Counted from the stretch's first letter, positions 26,285-35,609 are shown. The stretch: DNA of 64,000 nt from Candidatus Nanopelagicales bacterium (GCA_028687755.1 JAQTZL010000009.1:1-64000), one strand, 5' to 3'. Notes: generated by a model not told the origin, from the sequence alone. Made by a program: numbers and translations.

Positions 26285-26617
26285 TCAAGGTCGTCTCGCA
26301 CAAGTAGCGGGGCAGAGGCCTCTTAGCATAGGCTTCGGATCTTTGCCTGCTTTCTCTATGGCTCTAACAGTTGCATGAAACAGCGTATGCCACTCTGGGC
26401 ATACATCCCTGTACTTTTGAGACATTCTTGTCACAGTCAGGAGAGTCATGTACGGAAGCGGCATCTTTGCCAGCATTTCCAGCTCAGTGTTGAAGGTAGT
26501 CATGTCCTGGTCAGAAACCAAGGAGTCGATATAGCACGCTGAGTTAAAAGCGTCTGTCTCCCAGTGGTCTTCATCGGTAGAAAGGCTAGAGAGCCATGGG
26601 CTGTATTCAGGTTTCAT
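26285..26617 (-). CDS. Small hypothetical protein
   Basis: A 110-residue acidic protein starting MKPEYSPWLSSLSTDED. It overlaps the upstream gene by four bases (ATGA), so it is translationally coupled. It is helical without known motifs; two cysteines lie near the C-terminus (GLCPATCARR). Confidence 0.68.
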   Translation of the reverse strand: MKPEYSPWLSSLSTDEDHWETDAFNSACYIDSLVSDQDMTTFNTELEMLAKMPLPYMTLLTVTRMSQKYRDVCPEWHTLFHATVRAIEKAGKDPKPMLRGLCPATCARRP

Positions 26618-27648
26618 CCTAGGCTTTCTTTGAGGTGCGCAATTTGACTGAGTTCAGTGTGCCCAAAGGTCGGTGGTGTGTTCACACCCTCTTTCTGGAG
26701 GAACTGGACGACAGCGTCTTCCAGCGTGTCTTTTGTCTGAAAACTGACACATCTACAACCGGACTTACCGCGTAGCTTTCTACCACCCACCCCTGTTGCG
26801 AAAGACATCTCCACACGACGATAGCATATAAACGGCAGCATATCCCCTATGCGTGCCAGGAACCCGTCAAAAGGTTTGTGGTAGATGTGGTCGACGTACG
26901 CCGCGGCATTCTCGATAAGCGTACTGTCTACGTCCACTGTAGAGAACGTAACCAGATGAATAGGTTTATCGGTACGGTGGCTGTACCGTAAACCCAGGTG
27001 TTTTGCCTTTTTTGGTGTGAACGGTGTTTGACCTTCTACCCGTATAACGTTGTTGAAAGCGTCAAACGAAGCCCGTCCTACGTAGTGTGTGACTGTGATA
27101 GGGTTGTAGTAACACCTGTGTTCGGATCCCCAACGCGCAAATAGCGTAGAAAATTCGGATTTGTAGTACACCCCGTATCTGTATTCGGAGTAGTTTTCGG
27201 CTTTATGCCTCGGAGCAACTGTCTTTAGCGACAGAGATATCCAAGCCAAGTAAAGATCCAAATCAAGCTTGGAACGACAGTGTGTTCTGACAGAGTAAGT
27301 CAGTAATCCGCCGATACTGAACTTTGGTGTTCCAAGATCCAGGTCAAATTTTACCAGGTTAAACAGATTCAAATTTATGCTGAACCAAGCGTTTTCTAGT
27401 GTTCGGGGCTGTAGACCGATGCGCAGGTGCAACTCTGAATTTTCACTGGGTATCCAGTTGGTAGGTAGGTTAAACTCGATACGGTACCACATAAACCGAA
27501 GTTTAAGAACATGGTATCTGTAGGTCTTGGTACGCAACTCTCCACACTTGCTATACTTTTCTTCCTCGATGTACCACTTCCACTGCAGACTGATCAAAAA
27601 CCAGTGCGACAAAGCTTTCAGCTTCTCTAAAATGTTTCTGTAAGGCAT
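26614..27648 (-). CDS. Hypothetical aromatic-rich protein
   Basis: A 344-residue protein with a strong AAGAAGGACAACACAC before its ATG. Its composition is unusual for the window: very rich in Tyr, Trp, Phe and Leu with alternating strands (WYIEEEKYSK, RYHVLKLRFMWYRIEF), so it is probably a beta-rich binding fold. No catalytic motif seen. The GC content looks lower than its neighbours. It is divergent from the gene at 27724, and the 75 bases between hold both promoters. Confidence 0.68.
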   Translation of the reverse strand: MPYRNILEKLKALSHWFLISLQWKWYIEEEKYSKCGELRTKTYRYHVLKLRFMWYRIEFNLPTNWIPSENSELHLRIGLQPRTLENAWFSINLNLFNLVKFDLDLGTPKFSIGGLLTYSVRTHCRSKLDLDLYLAWISLSLKTVAPRHKAENYSEYRYGVYYKSEFSTLFARWGSEHRCYYNPITVTHYVGRASFDAFNNVIRVEGQTPFTPKKAKHLGLRYSHRTDKPIHLVTFSTVDVDSTLIENAAAYVDHIYHKPFDGFLARIGDMLPFICYRRVEMSFATGVGGRKLRGKSGCRCVSFQTKDTLEDAVVQFLQKEGVNTPPTFGHTELSQIAHLKESLG

Positions 27649-27723
27649 GTGTGTTGTCCTTCTTAAATGTTTCTCAACATTCTCACATAGAAAACAATTT
27701 GTTGATCATGAAAGGACACGTGT

Positions 27724-28017
27724 ATGCTTTCGCACCTGATGGTACCCATGCCTGGGCTACCTGACTACACTCGTATCAACGAGACCCTGCTTCACATGGA
27801 CTTTGTGAATGCCAACTACAGTTACCGTGAGGTCGCTGTCACACCCACGGAAGCCGATCGTTTTCAAGGTAACCTGTACGGACTGTTTTACCATCTGTCC
27901 ATACCACCAGAGCTTCACATGTACACCATGCAGCTGAACGGTTGTTTGAACCCGTTGAACTATGACGGCAAGAAGCAGGTTTTCAAGGTTCCGGTACTGC
28001 CACCTATCGTTGATTGA
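27724..28017 (+). CDS. Small protein, possibly structural
   Basis: A 97-residue protein with GAAAGGACACGTGT before its ATG. It is Pro- and Leu-rich with no cysteine-rich or membrane features. It shares a bidirectional terminator with the convergent virion-type gene at 28061, so it may be a small virion or assembly protein. Confidence 0.66.
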   Translation: MLSHLMVPMPGLPDYTRINETLLHMDFVNANYSYREVAVTPTEADRFQGNLYGLFYHLSIPPELHMYTMQLNGCLNPLNYDGKKQVFKVPVLPPIVD

Positions 28018-28024
28018 ATAAGAG

Positions 28025-28055
28025 CCTCTAGGAGCGGTTTAACCGCTCCTAGAGG
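28025..28055. terminator. Bidirectional terminator between convergent genes
   Basis: CCTCTAGGAGCGGTT pairs with AACCGCTCCTAGAGG; it ends both the plus gene at 28017 and the minus gene at 28061. Confidence 0.88.
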
Positions 28056-28060
28056 TATCT

Positions 28061-28693
28061 TTACGCTTTCACAAAGAAGTTAGGGCTGCGACTGACCGTT
28101 CCGATACGACCCACCTGGTAGTGTAAGTCAGCTTGCCAGGCGTGTACCTTGCCGTTATGTGAGTCGATGTTTCCTTCTCGGAACACACGAAACTTGATCA
28201 CAGAGTCAGGTTCTATCTCTGAAGACAATATACCTAACTCTTCGGGTACCTCTGTGACCATGTGCATGTACCGTGAGTTCTGTGTGATCGGATGGTCCAC
28301 GTAGATGGTGTCAGAGGTCGTCGGGAACATGGACTGTCCGTGTCCCTTAGCAACGATGTACTGAAATCCCCACCGTACTGTACCTGTGTTGGTGGTCATG
28401 GGCATCCAGTGCACATGCGGAAAGATCTTGGTGTTCATGGCGATGTCATGGTCAAAGTGGAAGTCCACCCACACCTGTGTCATGGTTGTGCCACTGAAGA
28501 CATAGCCGTAGAAGCCCGGTATGTACTGCTCAAATGTGGGGTTGTTGGTACCGCTGGTACCTCTGACCTCGAAGTTGGCTTTTAGGTCTTTCCAGACCAG
28601 ATTGCCATTGACGTCCAGTGGGGAATTTTGTCCGTCCAGTTTAGGGACCTGAATCGCTCTGGTGAAGATACGCGACTTAAGCTGTGTGTTCAT
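28061..28693 (-). CDS. Virion-type protein with HVHW motif
   Basis: A 210-residue protein from the ATG at 28693 (AAAGGAACAAGAA upstream). The central part HFDHDIAMNTKIFPHVHWMP and TVRWGFQYIVAKGHGQ resembles a small beta-sandwich phage structural protein I have seen across tailed phages; no function can be named. It is probably a head or tail decoration or fibre-attachment protein. Family recalled, not checked. Confidence 0.7.
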   Translation of the reverse strand: MNTQLKSRIFTRAIQVPKLDGQNSPLDVNGNLVWKDLKANFEVRGTSGTNNPTFEQYIPGFYGYVFSGTTMTQVWVDFHFDHDIAMNTKIFPHVHWMPMTTNTGTVRWGFQYIVAKGHGQSMFPTTSDTIYVDHPITQNSRYMHMVTEVPEELGILSSEIEPDSVIKFRVFREGNIDSHNGKVHAWQADLHYQVGRIGTVSRSPNFFVKA

Positions 28694-28723
28694 TTCTTGT
28701 TCCTTTAGGTGCAAAAAATGAAG

Positions 28724-28764
28724 GACAGTCTACCTAGGTAGGATTAACCTACCTAGGTGCTGTC
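28724..28764. terminator. Intrinsic terminator
   Basis: A stem CCTACCTAGG/CCTACCTAGG-type palindrome flanked by GACAG...CTGTC lies past the stop of the minus gene at 28773 (stop at 28773). Confidence 0.78.
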
Positions 28765-28772
28765 ACTGGTGA

Positions 28773-29300
28773 TCAGGTGTCAGTCTTTGGATGAACATAA
28801 GGGAAGGCAGCTCCATAAGCAGTGTTCAGACTGCTCAATAGGGCACCGTAGCGGTCGTGATATCCGCCCGATTGATCAACCGCCGTAATGACACTTGAAA
28901 TAGCGGATTTGTGCGCTTGCTCGATGACCTGAGACACCATGTTGCGGCTAACAGCCATAGCAAGTGAGGTCGTGATATTGTCCACACCTTGGTTAACCTG
29001 CTGCACGGTTTCTTTGAGGAAGGCTTCGTTCAGCTGACTCTGGAACTCTTGGTTCTTTTCAGACAGGATCTTGAGGATCATGGGTTTGATGAAACCTTCC
29101 AATGCCTGGAAGACCATGGCTTCAAATCCTGTCAGACCCACAGCTTGTTTGTCTGAGAAACCTTTCCAGGTGAAGTACTTATCGATCGTTTCGGCTATTT
29201 GCTCACCGAGCTTGTCTTTCGGAAACAGTTCCATGAAAACCTTGAAGACTTCTTCAGTCATCCGCTCTTGGACAGATTGCGGGAGTGCGATATTTGACAC
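28773..29300 (-). CDS. Hypothetical helical protein
   Basis: A 175-residue, almost entirely helical protein that begins at a GTG (29300) after CAAAGGAAACTCACC. Coiled-coil-like heptads run through the middle (about 75-130). There is no membrane segment. It lies between virion-type genes and may be a chaperone or scaffold, but this is inference from position. Confidence 0.68.
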   Translation of the reverse strand: MSNIALPQSVQERMTEEVFKVFMELFPKDKLGEQIAETIDKYFTWKGFSDKQAVGLTGFEAMVFQALEGFIKPMILKILSEKNQEFQSQLNEAFLKETVQQVNQGVDNITTSLAMAVSRNMVSQVIEQAHKSAISSVITAVDQSGGYHDRYGALLSSLNTAYGAAFPYVHPKTDT

Positions 29301-29332
29301 GGTGAGTTTCCTTTGTTGATGGGTAAAATGAA

Positions 29333-29370
29333 CACTCTACCGCCAGGCCTTGTGAGCCGGCGGTAGAGTG
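29333..29370. terminator. Intrinsic terminator
   Basis: A 12-bp stem CACTCTACCGCC and complement around a 14-base loop, just past the stop of the zinc-protein gene at 29378. Confidence 0.75.
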
Positions 29371-29377
29371 AGTACAG

Positions 29378-29581
29378 TCAGCGACCTTTTTGTCGCTTTT
29401 TCTTTTCGGTGTAATCCGTGGCGCAAGCGCCGTTGCAGAAGAGTTGGTTGTCAGCCACATCTTCATAGCAGTTCAGGCAATAGCCTGTGGGTTCGAGATG
29501 GTCGGTCTGTGACCCCACACGTCGAACTGTGTTGTCCAAGCGTCCTTGTTCCTCTTCAAACGCTTGCTCCAGAAAGTCCAT
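29378..29581 (-). CDS. Small zinc-finger protein (DksA/TraR-like)
   Basis: A 67-residue protein with CLNC at 35-38 and FCNGAC (C49, C53) then TDYEKKKRQK-like basic tail, the arrangement of small DksA/TraR-type or phage zinc fingers. Zinc binding by four cysteines is likely. It may bind RNA polymerase or nucleic acid; no specific role is shown. A start ATG at 29581 follows ATCGGGATAATAAA. Confidence 0.72.
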   Translation of the reverse strand: MDFLEQAFEEEQGRLDNTVRRVGSQTDHLEPTGYCLNCYEDVADNQLFCNGACATDYTEKKKRQKGR

Positions 29582-29671
29582 TTTATTATCCCGATGACAG
29601 TGAGTTAAAGAAAGGGGTTAGGTGGGAGTTATCCCACCGTATTCCCTCTGTTCAGCTTTTCCGGTATCAGG

Positions 29672-31012
29672 TTAAAACGGAGCCCCTGGCGTGTAGGGTT
29701 GCGGGTAGCCCGGTGCACCGTATACCGCTGGAGGTGGCATATAGACAGCCGGTGGCGGCATGTATGTCGCCGGCGGCGGCATCTGCACAGGTTGAGGGAA
29801 GTAGGTCGGAGGTGCCATAGGGCGACCGACCATACCTGGGCTGGGGTATCCCACGCCTGGCATCATTCCACCGTAAGCAGCCATCTGCCGCTGAGCCATC
29901 ATGTTCCGAACAGTTTCTTCTGGTGAAAGTTGCTGTGGGACCTGTGGATAGACCGGCTGAGGCTGCTGTGCACCGGGGTACGGAACAGCTTGCAGCTGCT
30001 GAGGTTGTTGAGCCGCTGCCACTGGGGGCGGCACCGACGCCGCTTGGAAAGTCGGAGGTGTTACCATAGCCGGTGGTTCAGACTTCGGTTCGTTCAGCTT
30101 GAGCTGGTGGCCTTCCAGACGCACGTTGGTTTGATCGGGGATCAGCCGGATTGCCGCAGTGTGTTTGTACATGCCCTCCAGTTGGGTGGACCAAGCCAGG
30201 TCCGATACAGCTGTGTCCAGATCCAAAGACGGCTCTTGAACTTCATTCAGCAAGTCGACCACTTCGTTCATGCGCGACGCCACCTGGAAGCTGGAGAGCA
30301 ACAGCGCGTTGAACATGCGGAAGGTGTTGTGGTCTGTACCCACTGTCATCTCGTCAGGTACATCGTGCAACGGAAACAGGGCCGTGAAGATAGCCAGAAG
30401 GCTCACCACGTCCTTTTTACGCAGCGTACACCCATAGACAGCATACTTGCCATCCGCAGCCTCCAGGGTCTTTTTCAGCTCCGTCAGAATGTGAACATTC
30501 AGCTTGCCGATGGCCGCGTAAGGTTCGCCTTTCAGTTCACCGTTCTTCTTGAGGAAGATGTCGAACAGAAAGGCTTCCTTGTTGGCAGTCTGAGAAGCCT
30601 TCAGCAGCTTGGCAAACTTGTCGATGGTGGTCATGTCTGTCTCACCGACACTGGAGATGAACTCGACCGCTTTCGAGGTCTTGACCCGCTGCTGCAGCAT
30701 GGGGTCTGAGCAGATCCGGATCATGGCCAGAACGATGGTGGACAGCTTCAAGTTCAGCTCGAACACCAGCTTGCTCTTGAACAGGTTGAACTGGCTGTTG
30801 ATGGGAACAGCGTAGTTCTCGTTCAAGGGGTGGAAGATGTTGCGGCCTTCGGGGTTCTTGAGGATCTCATGATGAGGAAGCGCGATGGGTTTGTCGTCCA
30901 GCGTGAACGCACCCAGCTTTTCGTTGATGTTGACAAGGTTGCCCTTGTCGTCTTCCTTCAGTCCAGCGTAATTGGCCACGCTGAGATAGAAGGTCTTGAT
31001 CGAATTGTCCAT
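29672..31012 (-). CDS. Virion-type protein with proline-rich tail
   Basis: A 446-residue protein with an ordered N-terminal region of about 310 residues and a disordered C-terminal region of about 130 residues that is Pro/Gln/Met/Ala-rich with repeats such as YMPPPAVYMPPPAVYG. The ordered part is helical and without known motifs. AAAGGACCAAC precedes the ATG. It is 12 bases downstream of the next structural-like gene and is probably part of the same transcript. A role as an internal or inner-body protein is possible but not established. Confidence 0.7.
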   Translation of the reverse strand: MDNSIKTFYLSVANYAGLKEDDKGNLVNINEKLGAFTLDDKPIALPHHEILKNPEGRNIFHPLNENYAVPINSQFNLFKSKLVFELNLKLSTIVLAMIRICSDPMLQQRVKTSKAVEFISSVGETDMTTIDKFAKLLKASQTANKEAFLFDIFLKKNGELKGEPYAAIGKLNVHILTELKKTLEAADGKYAVYGCTLRKKDVVSLLAIFTALFPLHDVPDEMTVGTDHNTFRMFNALLLSSFQVASRMNEVVDLLNEVQEPSLDLDTAVSDLAWSTQLEGMYKHTAAIRLIPDQTNVRLEGHQLKLNEPKSEPPAMVTPPTFQAASVPPPVAAAQQPQQLQAVPYPGAQQPQPVYPQVPQQLSPEETVRNMMAQRQMAAYGGMMPGVGYPSPGMVGRPMAPPTYFPQPVQMPPPATYMPPPAVYMPPPAVYGAPGYPQPYTPGAPF

Positions 31013-31024
31013 GTTGGTCCTTTC

Positions 31025-32545
31025 TTAGAACGCGTAGCGAGGTTGAGAATCCATCAGTGTGTTGACCACACTGGCGACGGCATGTGCCGCGGCATCAAGT
31101 GTGCCTTTGTCAGGTGTGACCACCTGCGAGTAGAGGCTGCTGGCAAAGGTGGGTGCTGTGTACCAGACACCTGGGTAACCGCCCAGCTGGAGAAAGATCT
31201 TGGAGCCACCGAACAGGTTCACGTGGCATTCCATGTTGATCGATATCTGGCCGGACTGTGTCTCGTTGATAAAGATCTCCGAGAAAAACTTGTCCTTGAA
31301 CACCTCCAGAAGGTAGTTGAACTCCTGAGCTGCCAGACTCAGGAACGAATTGAAGTTGAGAATCTGAAACACAGACTCACCGGCAGCCGACACCATGTTG
31401 TTTGCCATGAAGGACAGGTCCTGGAAGCCGTACTTGGTGGCAAGGGCCACGCAGTTCTCCAGCAGGTTGTAAGCCCGTGTGGTCACGATGTCTTGACCCA
31501 TCCAAGCCTCGCCCACTTCAGGTGTGTTGGTCAGGATAGGATTGCTGAAATCGGACGTCAACTGGTACACCTGGAACCGGTCATAGATCGTGGGATCGAT
31601 CCGCATCAAGTCGCCCATGGTGAACATCGGCCGAGTGACATTGTTGCCGGAGATTCGGCTGAGAACCCGAAGGAACTCGGTCTGCGCGATGTTGGGCTCG
31701 GTGAACTGACCGATCGTGGATTGATCGGTTTCCACCTGGTAACTGTTAACGTGGATCTCCCGTGACTTGGTAGCCACAATGCTGCCGGTCAACACCCTCG
31801 CCAAGTACTCAGAGGCGATACCGTTTTCAGTGGTAGACACCACAGCGTGTTGAGCAAAAGGTGAAACGATCGACTGCACGTTCTGTGCGGTGAAGTCGTG
31901 TTGATCACCATACTGCGTCATCACGTTGGCCAGCTCAGTGGCCTGAACAGCGTTGTACAGATCGGTCGGACGCTGTGTGTACACCGTGGCATTGCCGTAG
32001 CCCTGCTGGTTGTACACCGCGTTGTAGAACCGCAGCAGCTTCTCAGACCGCACCACACCCATGGGTGTAGAGATCATGGTCGTCGTGGTCTCGATCACGT
32101 TGTTCACGCAGTGAAGCATGGTCGTGTCGATAGTGGCGCTGCCGGACAAGAATGACATCCCGTCGTGCTCGGTGTACCCGAAGAAGTACGAGTTGATCTG
32201 TGTGCCCAGGTAGTCCACATGACTGACCTTCATCATGAATAGGTACTTGGGTTGTTGAACCCAGCTGCTGTTGATGACGCCGGCGTAGGCCACCGCTGAC
32301 GTACCCATGATGCCAGAGGCAATCCCGTTCAACATCCCGGGTGTCACCGAGCCAGCTTTGGCTTCAGCCATGCGCTCAGCCAGTCTGTCAGAAGCTTCCG
32401 GTTTGACACTGAACAAATAGGGCCGCATGGGCATCGGGTTGAAGTTCCGCATCGGATAGTAGACCACCGACTCAATTTTGTACTGCGTGTGCGCCAGAGG
32501 TGCCAGCAGGTTGTTATTGTTCATGACTGCGGGAGGTGCAAACAT
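31025..32545 (-). CDS. Virion structural-type protein
   Basis: A 506-residue protein starting MFAPPAVMNNNNLLAP, with CCAAGGAAACACACGT upstream. It has the Ser/Thr/Val/Asn-rich, cysteine-poor beta composition of phage tail or head proteins; no enzymatic motif. It is co-directional with and close to the gene at 29672. The family is not recognised. Confidence 0.7.
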   Translation of the reverse strand: MFAPPAVMNNNNLLAPLAHTQYKIESVVYYPMRNFNPMPMRPYLFSVKPEASDRLAERMAEAKAGSVTPGMLNGIASGIMGTSAVAYAGVINSSWVQQPKYLFMMKVSHVDYLGTQINSYFFGYTEHDGMSFLSGSATIDTTMLHCVNNVIETTTTMISTPMGVVRSEKLLRFYNAVYNQQGYGNATVYTQRPTDLYNAVQATELANVMTQYGDQHDFTAQNVQSIVSPFAQHAVVSTTENGIASEYLARVLTGSIVATKSREIHVNSYQVETDQSTIGQFTEPNIAQTEFLRVLSRISGNNVTRPMFTMGDLMRIDPTIYDRFQVYQLTSDFSNPILTNTPEVGEAWMGQDIVTTRAYNLLENCVALATKYGFQDLSFMANNMVSAAGESVFQILNFNSFLSLAAQEFNYLLEVFKDKFFSEIFINETQSGQISINMECHVNLFGGSKIFLQLGGYPGVWYTAPTFASSLYSQVVTPDKGTLDAAAHAVASVVNTLMDSQPRYAF

Positions 32546-32612
32546 ACGTGTGTTTCCTTGGTTGTTGATGAAGGCTCTTATTATACATCTGATCCAGATG
32601 TTTCCTGGTGCC

Positions 32613-34136
32613 TCAGGTGGGTCGACCTGAGTTCACGTACTGAACAAACTTGAAAACAAGCTCGTTGACGTTAGGCGGAGAGATGAGATATCCCAGTGAG
32701 TTGATCAGGTCCTTCAGGTGAGCAGGCGGACTGATGGGTGTCCAGATGCTGTTGGAGATTTCTTTAGCGGCTTCAGAGATGGTTTTCTCCACCACTGAGG
32801 CACGCCCTTCTTCTTGCACAAAACCATAGTTCTGGCTGAGACCTTCTACCACGCCACGATTGACACTGTTCCGGATCACCACGGACATGTAGTTGTGGTT
32901 GCTGGTCTTTTTCGACGTCAGGAACAACGCGATGAACGGATGACCTTCAGCGATCAAAACAGTCCTGGCAAAGATAGCCAGCTCGATCAGCTTGCGATGC
33001 TCGATGTAGAACAAAGCCCTTGGGTTGATGATCTTCCCAAGGAACCAGCCCAGCATGTACATCTGTGTGTCTTGCAGTTCACAGTCGATGTATTTACCGA
33101 TGCCACGAATCTCTTCGTGGTAGTCGGTCAGATCGAAGTCAGGACGACCTAACCCGATCAGCAGGTGCCGAACAGACGAAAGCGCATTCTGGATCTCCAT
33201 CACTGTGCCGATGGGCATGTCTGACGTCTTGCGATAGTTCTCAAACGTCGACATGTCTTCCTGACCACTGGACCCACTGGTCTCGCGTGAGTCACGGCTC
33301 TTGATGGACAAGCCATCAGGCGAAGCGAAGTTGCCCTTGAACCGGATGGTCTGGAACACATATGAAATGATGTTACATTTCTTGTGAAAGAAGTCGATCG
33401 GCAGGATCTTGCTGAACAGAACTTCGGACATCATGGAGTCCAGGATGTCATCGTCGGAGAGACCCGCAGTCAGGATCAGGTTTTCGTTCTTGCCAGATCC
33501 GATCAATGTCTTCTGGTTGACATCGATGTAGGTGCGCAGCTTGGTGGCTTCGGGGCACTCGTACAGCTCACTCCGTGCAAAGAGCATGAAGATCTTGTAA
33601 TGGTAGTGCTGGGTCACCTGTTTGACGTGCGTGTAGTAGTCCAGGAACAACGGTGTCAAGATCCGGATAAAGATGATGTACACGATCAAGTCGGTGTACT
33701 CAGACTTGATGTACGTCTTCTCCTGCGTGGTGTTCATGTCCGGGTCGTAGACATAGTCGTGCAGGATGTTATCAGGATAGATGATCTTGTCTGACCGATG
33801 CCGGAGCCAGACCTTGAAGTTTTCGTAGTTCAAGAGACTGGTCACATGAGCGATACGGCTCTCCAGAGCCTCGACCGTTTCTTGGCTGTCGAAGTCCACC
33901 GGCTGCTCAGTCTGGTAGAGTTTAGAGAACACGTCGAACACGTGGTTCTGAGTGGACTCCGACAACTCACCCAGGTACTGGTTGACCTGGTCGTACAGCG
34001 TAGCCGCATGTGTCAAGTCTTTTAGGAAATCAGAGAGAACGATCTCGATCGTCTGTTTGCCCTCACAGCTGACCTGAAGGACAGTCAGACCGTGGTCTGA
34101 TGTTGCGACTTGATAGTTGATGATTTGTTTCGGCAT
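32613..34136 (-). CDS. Unknown 507-residue protein, promoter shared with RNA polymerase class
   Basis: A 507-residue helical protein starting MPKQIINYQVATSDHG after CAGGAGAAAGC. Its promoter (34156) has the same motif as that of the RNA polymerase beta-like gene. PhiKZ-like non-virion polymerases have a fifth subunit (gp68) of similar size. I therefore suggest it as a candidate for that subunit, but no sequence feature proves this. A hydrophobic helical run occurs near 150-175 (LIVYIIFIRILTPLFLDYY). Confidence 0.6.
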   Translation of the reverse strand: MPKQIINYQVATSDHGLTVLQVSCEGKQTIEIVLSDFLKDLTHAATLYDQVNQYLGELSESTQNHVFDVFSKLYQTEQPVDFDSQETVEALESRIAHVTSLLNYENFKVWLRHRSDKIIYPDNILHDYVYDPDMNTTQEKTYIKSEYTDLIVYIIFIRILTPLFLDYYTHVKQVTQHYHYKIFMLFARSELYECPEATKLRTYIDVNQKTLIGSGKNENLILTAGLSDDDILDSMMSEVLFSKILPIDFFHKKCNIISYVFQTIRFKGNFASPDGLSIKSRDSRETSGSSGQEDMSTFENYRKTSDMPIGTVMEIQNALSSVRHLLIGLGRPDFDLTDYHEEIRGIGKYIDCELQDTQMYMLGWFLGKIINPRALFYIEHRKLIELAIFARTVLIAEGHPFIALFLTSKKTSNHNYMSVVIRNSVNRGVVEGLSQNYGFVQEEGRASVVEKTISEAAKEISNSIWTPISPPAHLKDLINSLGYLISPPNVNELVFKFVQYVNSGRPT

Positions 34137-34155
34137 GCTTTCTCCTGTGTTGATA

Positions 34156-34170
34156 CAGTTGTTATATATG
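34156..34170 (-). promoter_or_regulatory. Candidate phage promoter (CATATATA-ACA-ACTG)
   Basis: The minus strand reads CATATATAACAACTG, 20 bases upstream of the start at 34136, the shortest spacing among the six sites. Confidence 0.62.
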
Positions 34171-34198
34171 GGTTTGACGCGGAATCAAGGTACAAGTA

Positions 34199-34224
34199 CT
34201 CCCTCTTCGATTAAGAAGAGGGAG
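34199..34224. terminator. Intrinsic terminator
   Basis: CTCCCTCTTC pairs with GAAGAGGGAG over a 6-base loop, past the stop of the minus-strand gene at 34234. Confidence 0.8.
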
Positions 34225-34233
34225 CATGAAACA

Positions 34234-34908
34234 TCAAAGACTGAAACTGTCGAGATCGCTGAAGTTGTCCGTGGACTTGGGTTTGGTCTGACTCTGGAAA
34301 CCAGTTTCGCCAGGAGTCACCAGCGGCATGGGTTTGCGGATGCCGTGGGTGTACTCTTCGTTGGTGTAGTTCACCATGGCCACACCGACAGCTGTCGTGA
34401 ACATGTTGGCGATACCTTTTGCCATGGTACGAGACACGACGCTCTGGTCCACAGGCTTATTGCCGTCACGCACCTCATGGTACTTGGACGGCTTGAACGG
34501 AAACACGATTTTGGGCTTCTCGTTGGCAGTGAGTCCGATGTAGACGATGCCTTCACCGGTGATTCCCATGGTCAACAAAGCTTTGATTTCTTTGCGGTCT
34601 GTGGGTTTGTTGTTTTCCCAGGCGGTGGCCTCTGAAGTGATAGGGACACGATCACCAGGCTGACCTTTTTCTGCCAGATCCACCAGCATGGTCATGACCA
34701 TCACAAAGTGAGGGATGTCCATAGGGAACGTGATCATACCCTCACGACCCTGAATGCCCGTGTTCACTGTGAAACGAGGGTTGCCATCGCGGAACCCCAG
34801 CTTGAAGGAAGCGCGCTTGCCGTCTTCTGCGACAGGGCTGTCAGCCCACAGAACGACTTTGGCCAGGTCGTAATAGGTCTTGTAAATAAGTGGTTTGGGC
34901 TCAGACAT
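34234..34908 (-). CDS. Possible single-stranded DNA-binding protein
   Basis: A 224-residue protein (ATG at 34908 after CGGAGTAAACCAG). An N-terminal beta-rich region with hydrophobic and basic residues is followed by a polar linker and an acidic, aromatic C-terminus DNFSDLDSFSL. Such a tail is typical of phage and bacterial ssDNA-binding proteins, where it recruits partners. No motif of a named family is present, so this is a suggestion from architecture only. Confidence 0.6.
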   Translation of the reverse strand: MSEPKPLIYKTYYDLAKVVLWADSPVAEDGKRASFKLGFRDGNPRFTVNTGIQGREGMITFPMDIPHFVMVMTMLVDLAEKGQPGDRVPITSEATAWENNKPTDRKEIKALLTMGITGEGIVYIGLTANEKPKIVFPFKPSKYHEVRDGNKPVDQSVVSRTMAKGIANMFTTAVGVAMVNYTNEEYTHGIRKPMPLVTPGETGFQSQTKPKSTDNFSDLDSFSL

Positions 34909-35057
34909 CTGGTTTACTCCGGTTGATGAAATTGACGTTAGCTGGATCTTCGTCTGAAAAATCAGAACATAGCCAGCTGGTTAAATAAACTTACTTACCC
35001 CTCTCTGGGGAGTTCAATGGTTTGAAGTTTTCCCCCTCTTCTCTATAGGAGTTTCTC

Positions 35058-35600
35058 ATGCAGGCATACCGTAACGTGGGTGGCGTCGTCAAGCAGATCA
35101 CTGTGGACACTGATCCCGCTGGCAACCCCATCCTTCCTCCCGACACCACAGTTGACCCTCGTCCTGAAGCGCTGCCCGACCACTACGTCACAGTCGTCGG
35201 CAAGTCTTGGGTGCAGATCCCTGTGCCTGTTGTGACCGTGACCCTGGACAACCTGAAGGCTGCCGCCATGGTTCGCTTTGCCAAGTGGCGTGAACAGCAC
35301 ATCAATCGCCCTGTTGAACACGAGGGCCGCATGTTCGACGCTGATGAGCTGAGCCGCTCTCGCGTGACTCAGGCTTTGACGGTGCATTCGTCGATCGGTT
35401 TCCTGCCGCCCGCTTGGTTTGACGTGAACAAAGTGCCGTTCCCTTTGGCGGACATCGATACGCTGAAGGGCATTGCCACCGCCATCCTGACCTCTTTCGA
35501 CAACGGCTTCTTTGAAGCTGAAGTGAAGCGTTCGCAGATCGCCGCAGCCACCACAGAAGCCGAGCTGGCCGCTGTCGACATCCCCGAGGTTTTGATCTAA
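35058..35600 (+). CDS. DUF4376-like tail or fibre-associated protein
   Basis: A 180-residue protein after TAGGAGTTTCTC. The second half (A..AAAMVRFAKWREQHI, then F.AD..SRSRV) follows the DUF4376 pattern seen at the ends of phage tail and fibre assembly proteins. It is therefore probably a tail-associated protein; the role is inferred from family only. Confidence 0.72.
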   Translation: MQAYRNVGGVVKQITVDTDPAGNPILPPDTTVDPRPEALPDHYVTVVGKSWVQIPVPVVTVTLDNLKAAAMVRFAKWREQHINRPVEHEGRMFDADELSRSRVTQALTVHSSIGFLPPAWFDVNKVPFPLADIDTLKGIATAILTSFDNGFFEAEVKRSQIAAATTEAELAAVDIPEVLI

Positions 35601-35609
35601 AAACCAATG

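Noticed and set aside
29930..31765. Plus-strand frames of 259 and 311 residues
   Set aside because: Antisense to two well-supported minus-strand virion-type genes and have shadow composition.
32612..32631. Inverted repeat at the stop of the 507-residue gene as a terminator
   Set aside because: Only seven base pairs, overlaps the stop codon and is not followed by a T run.
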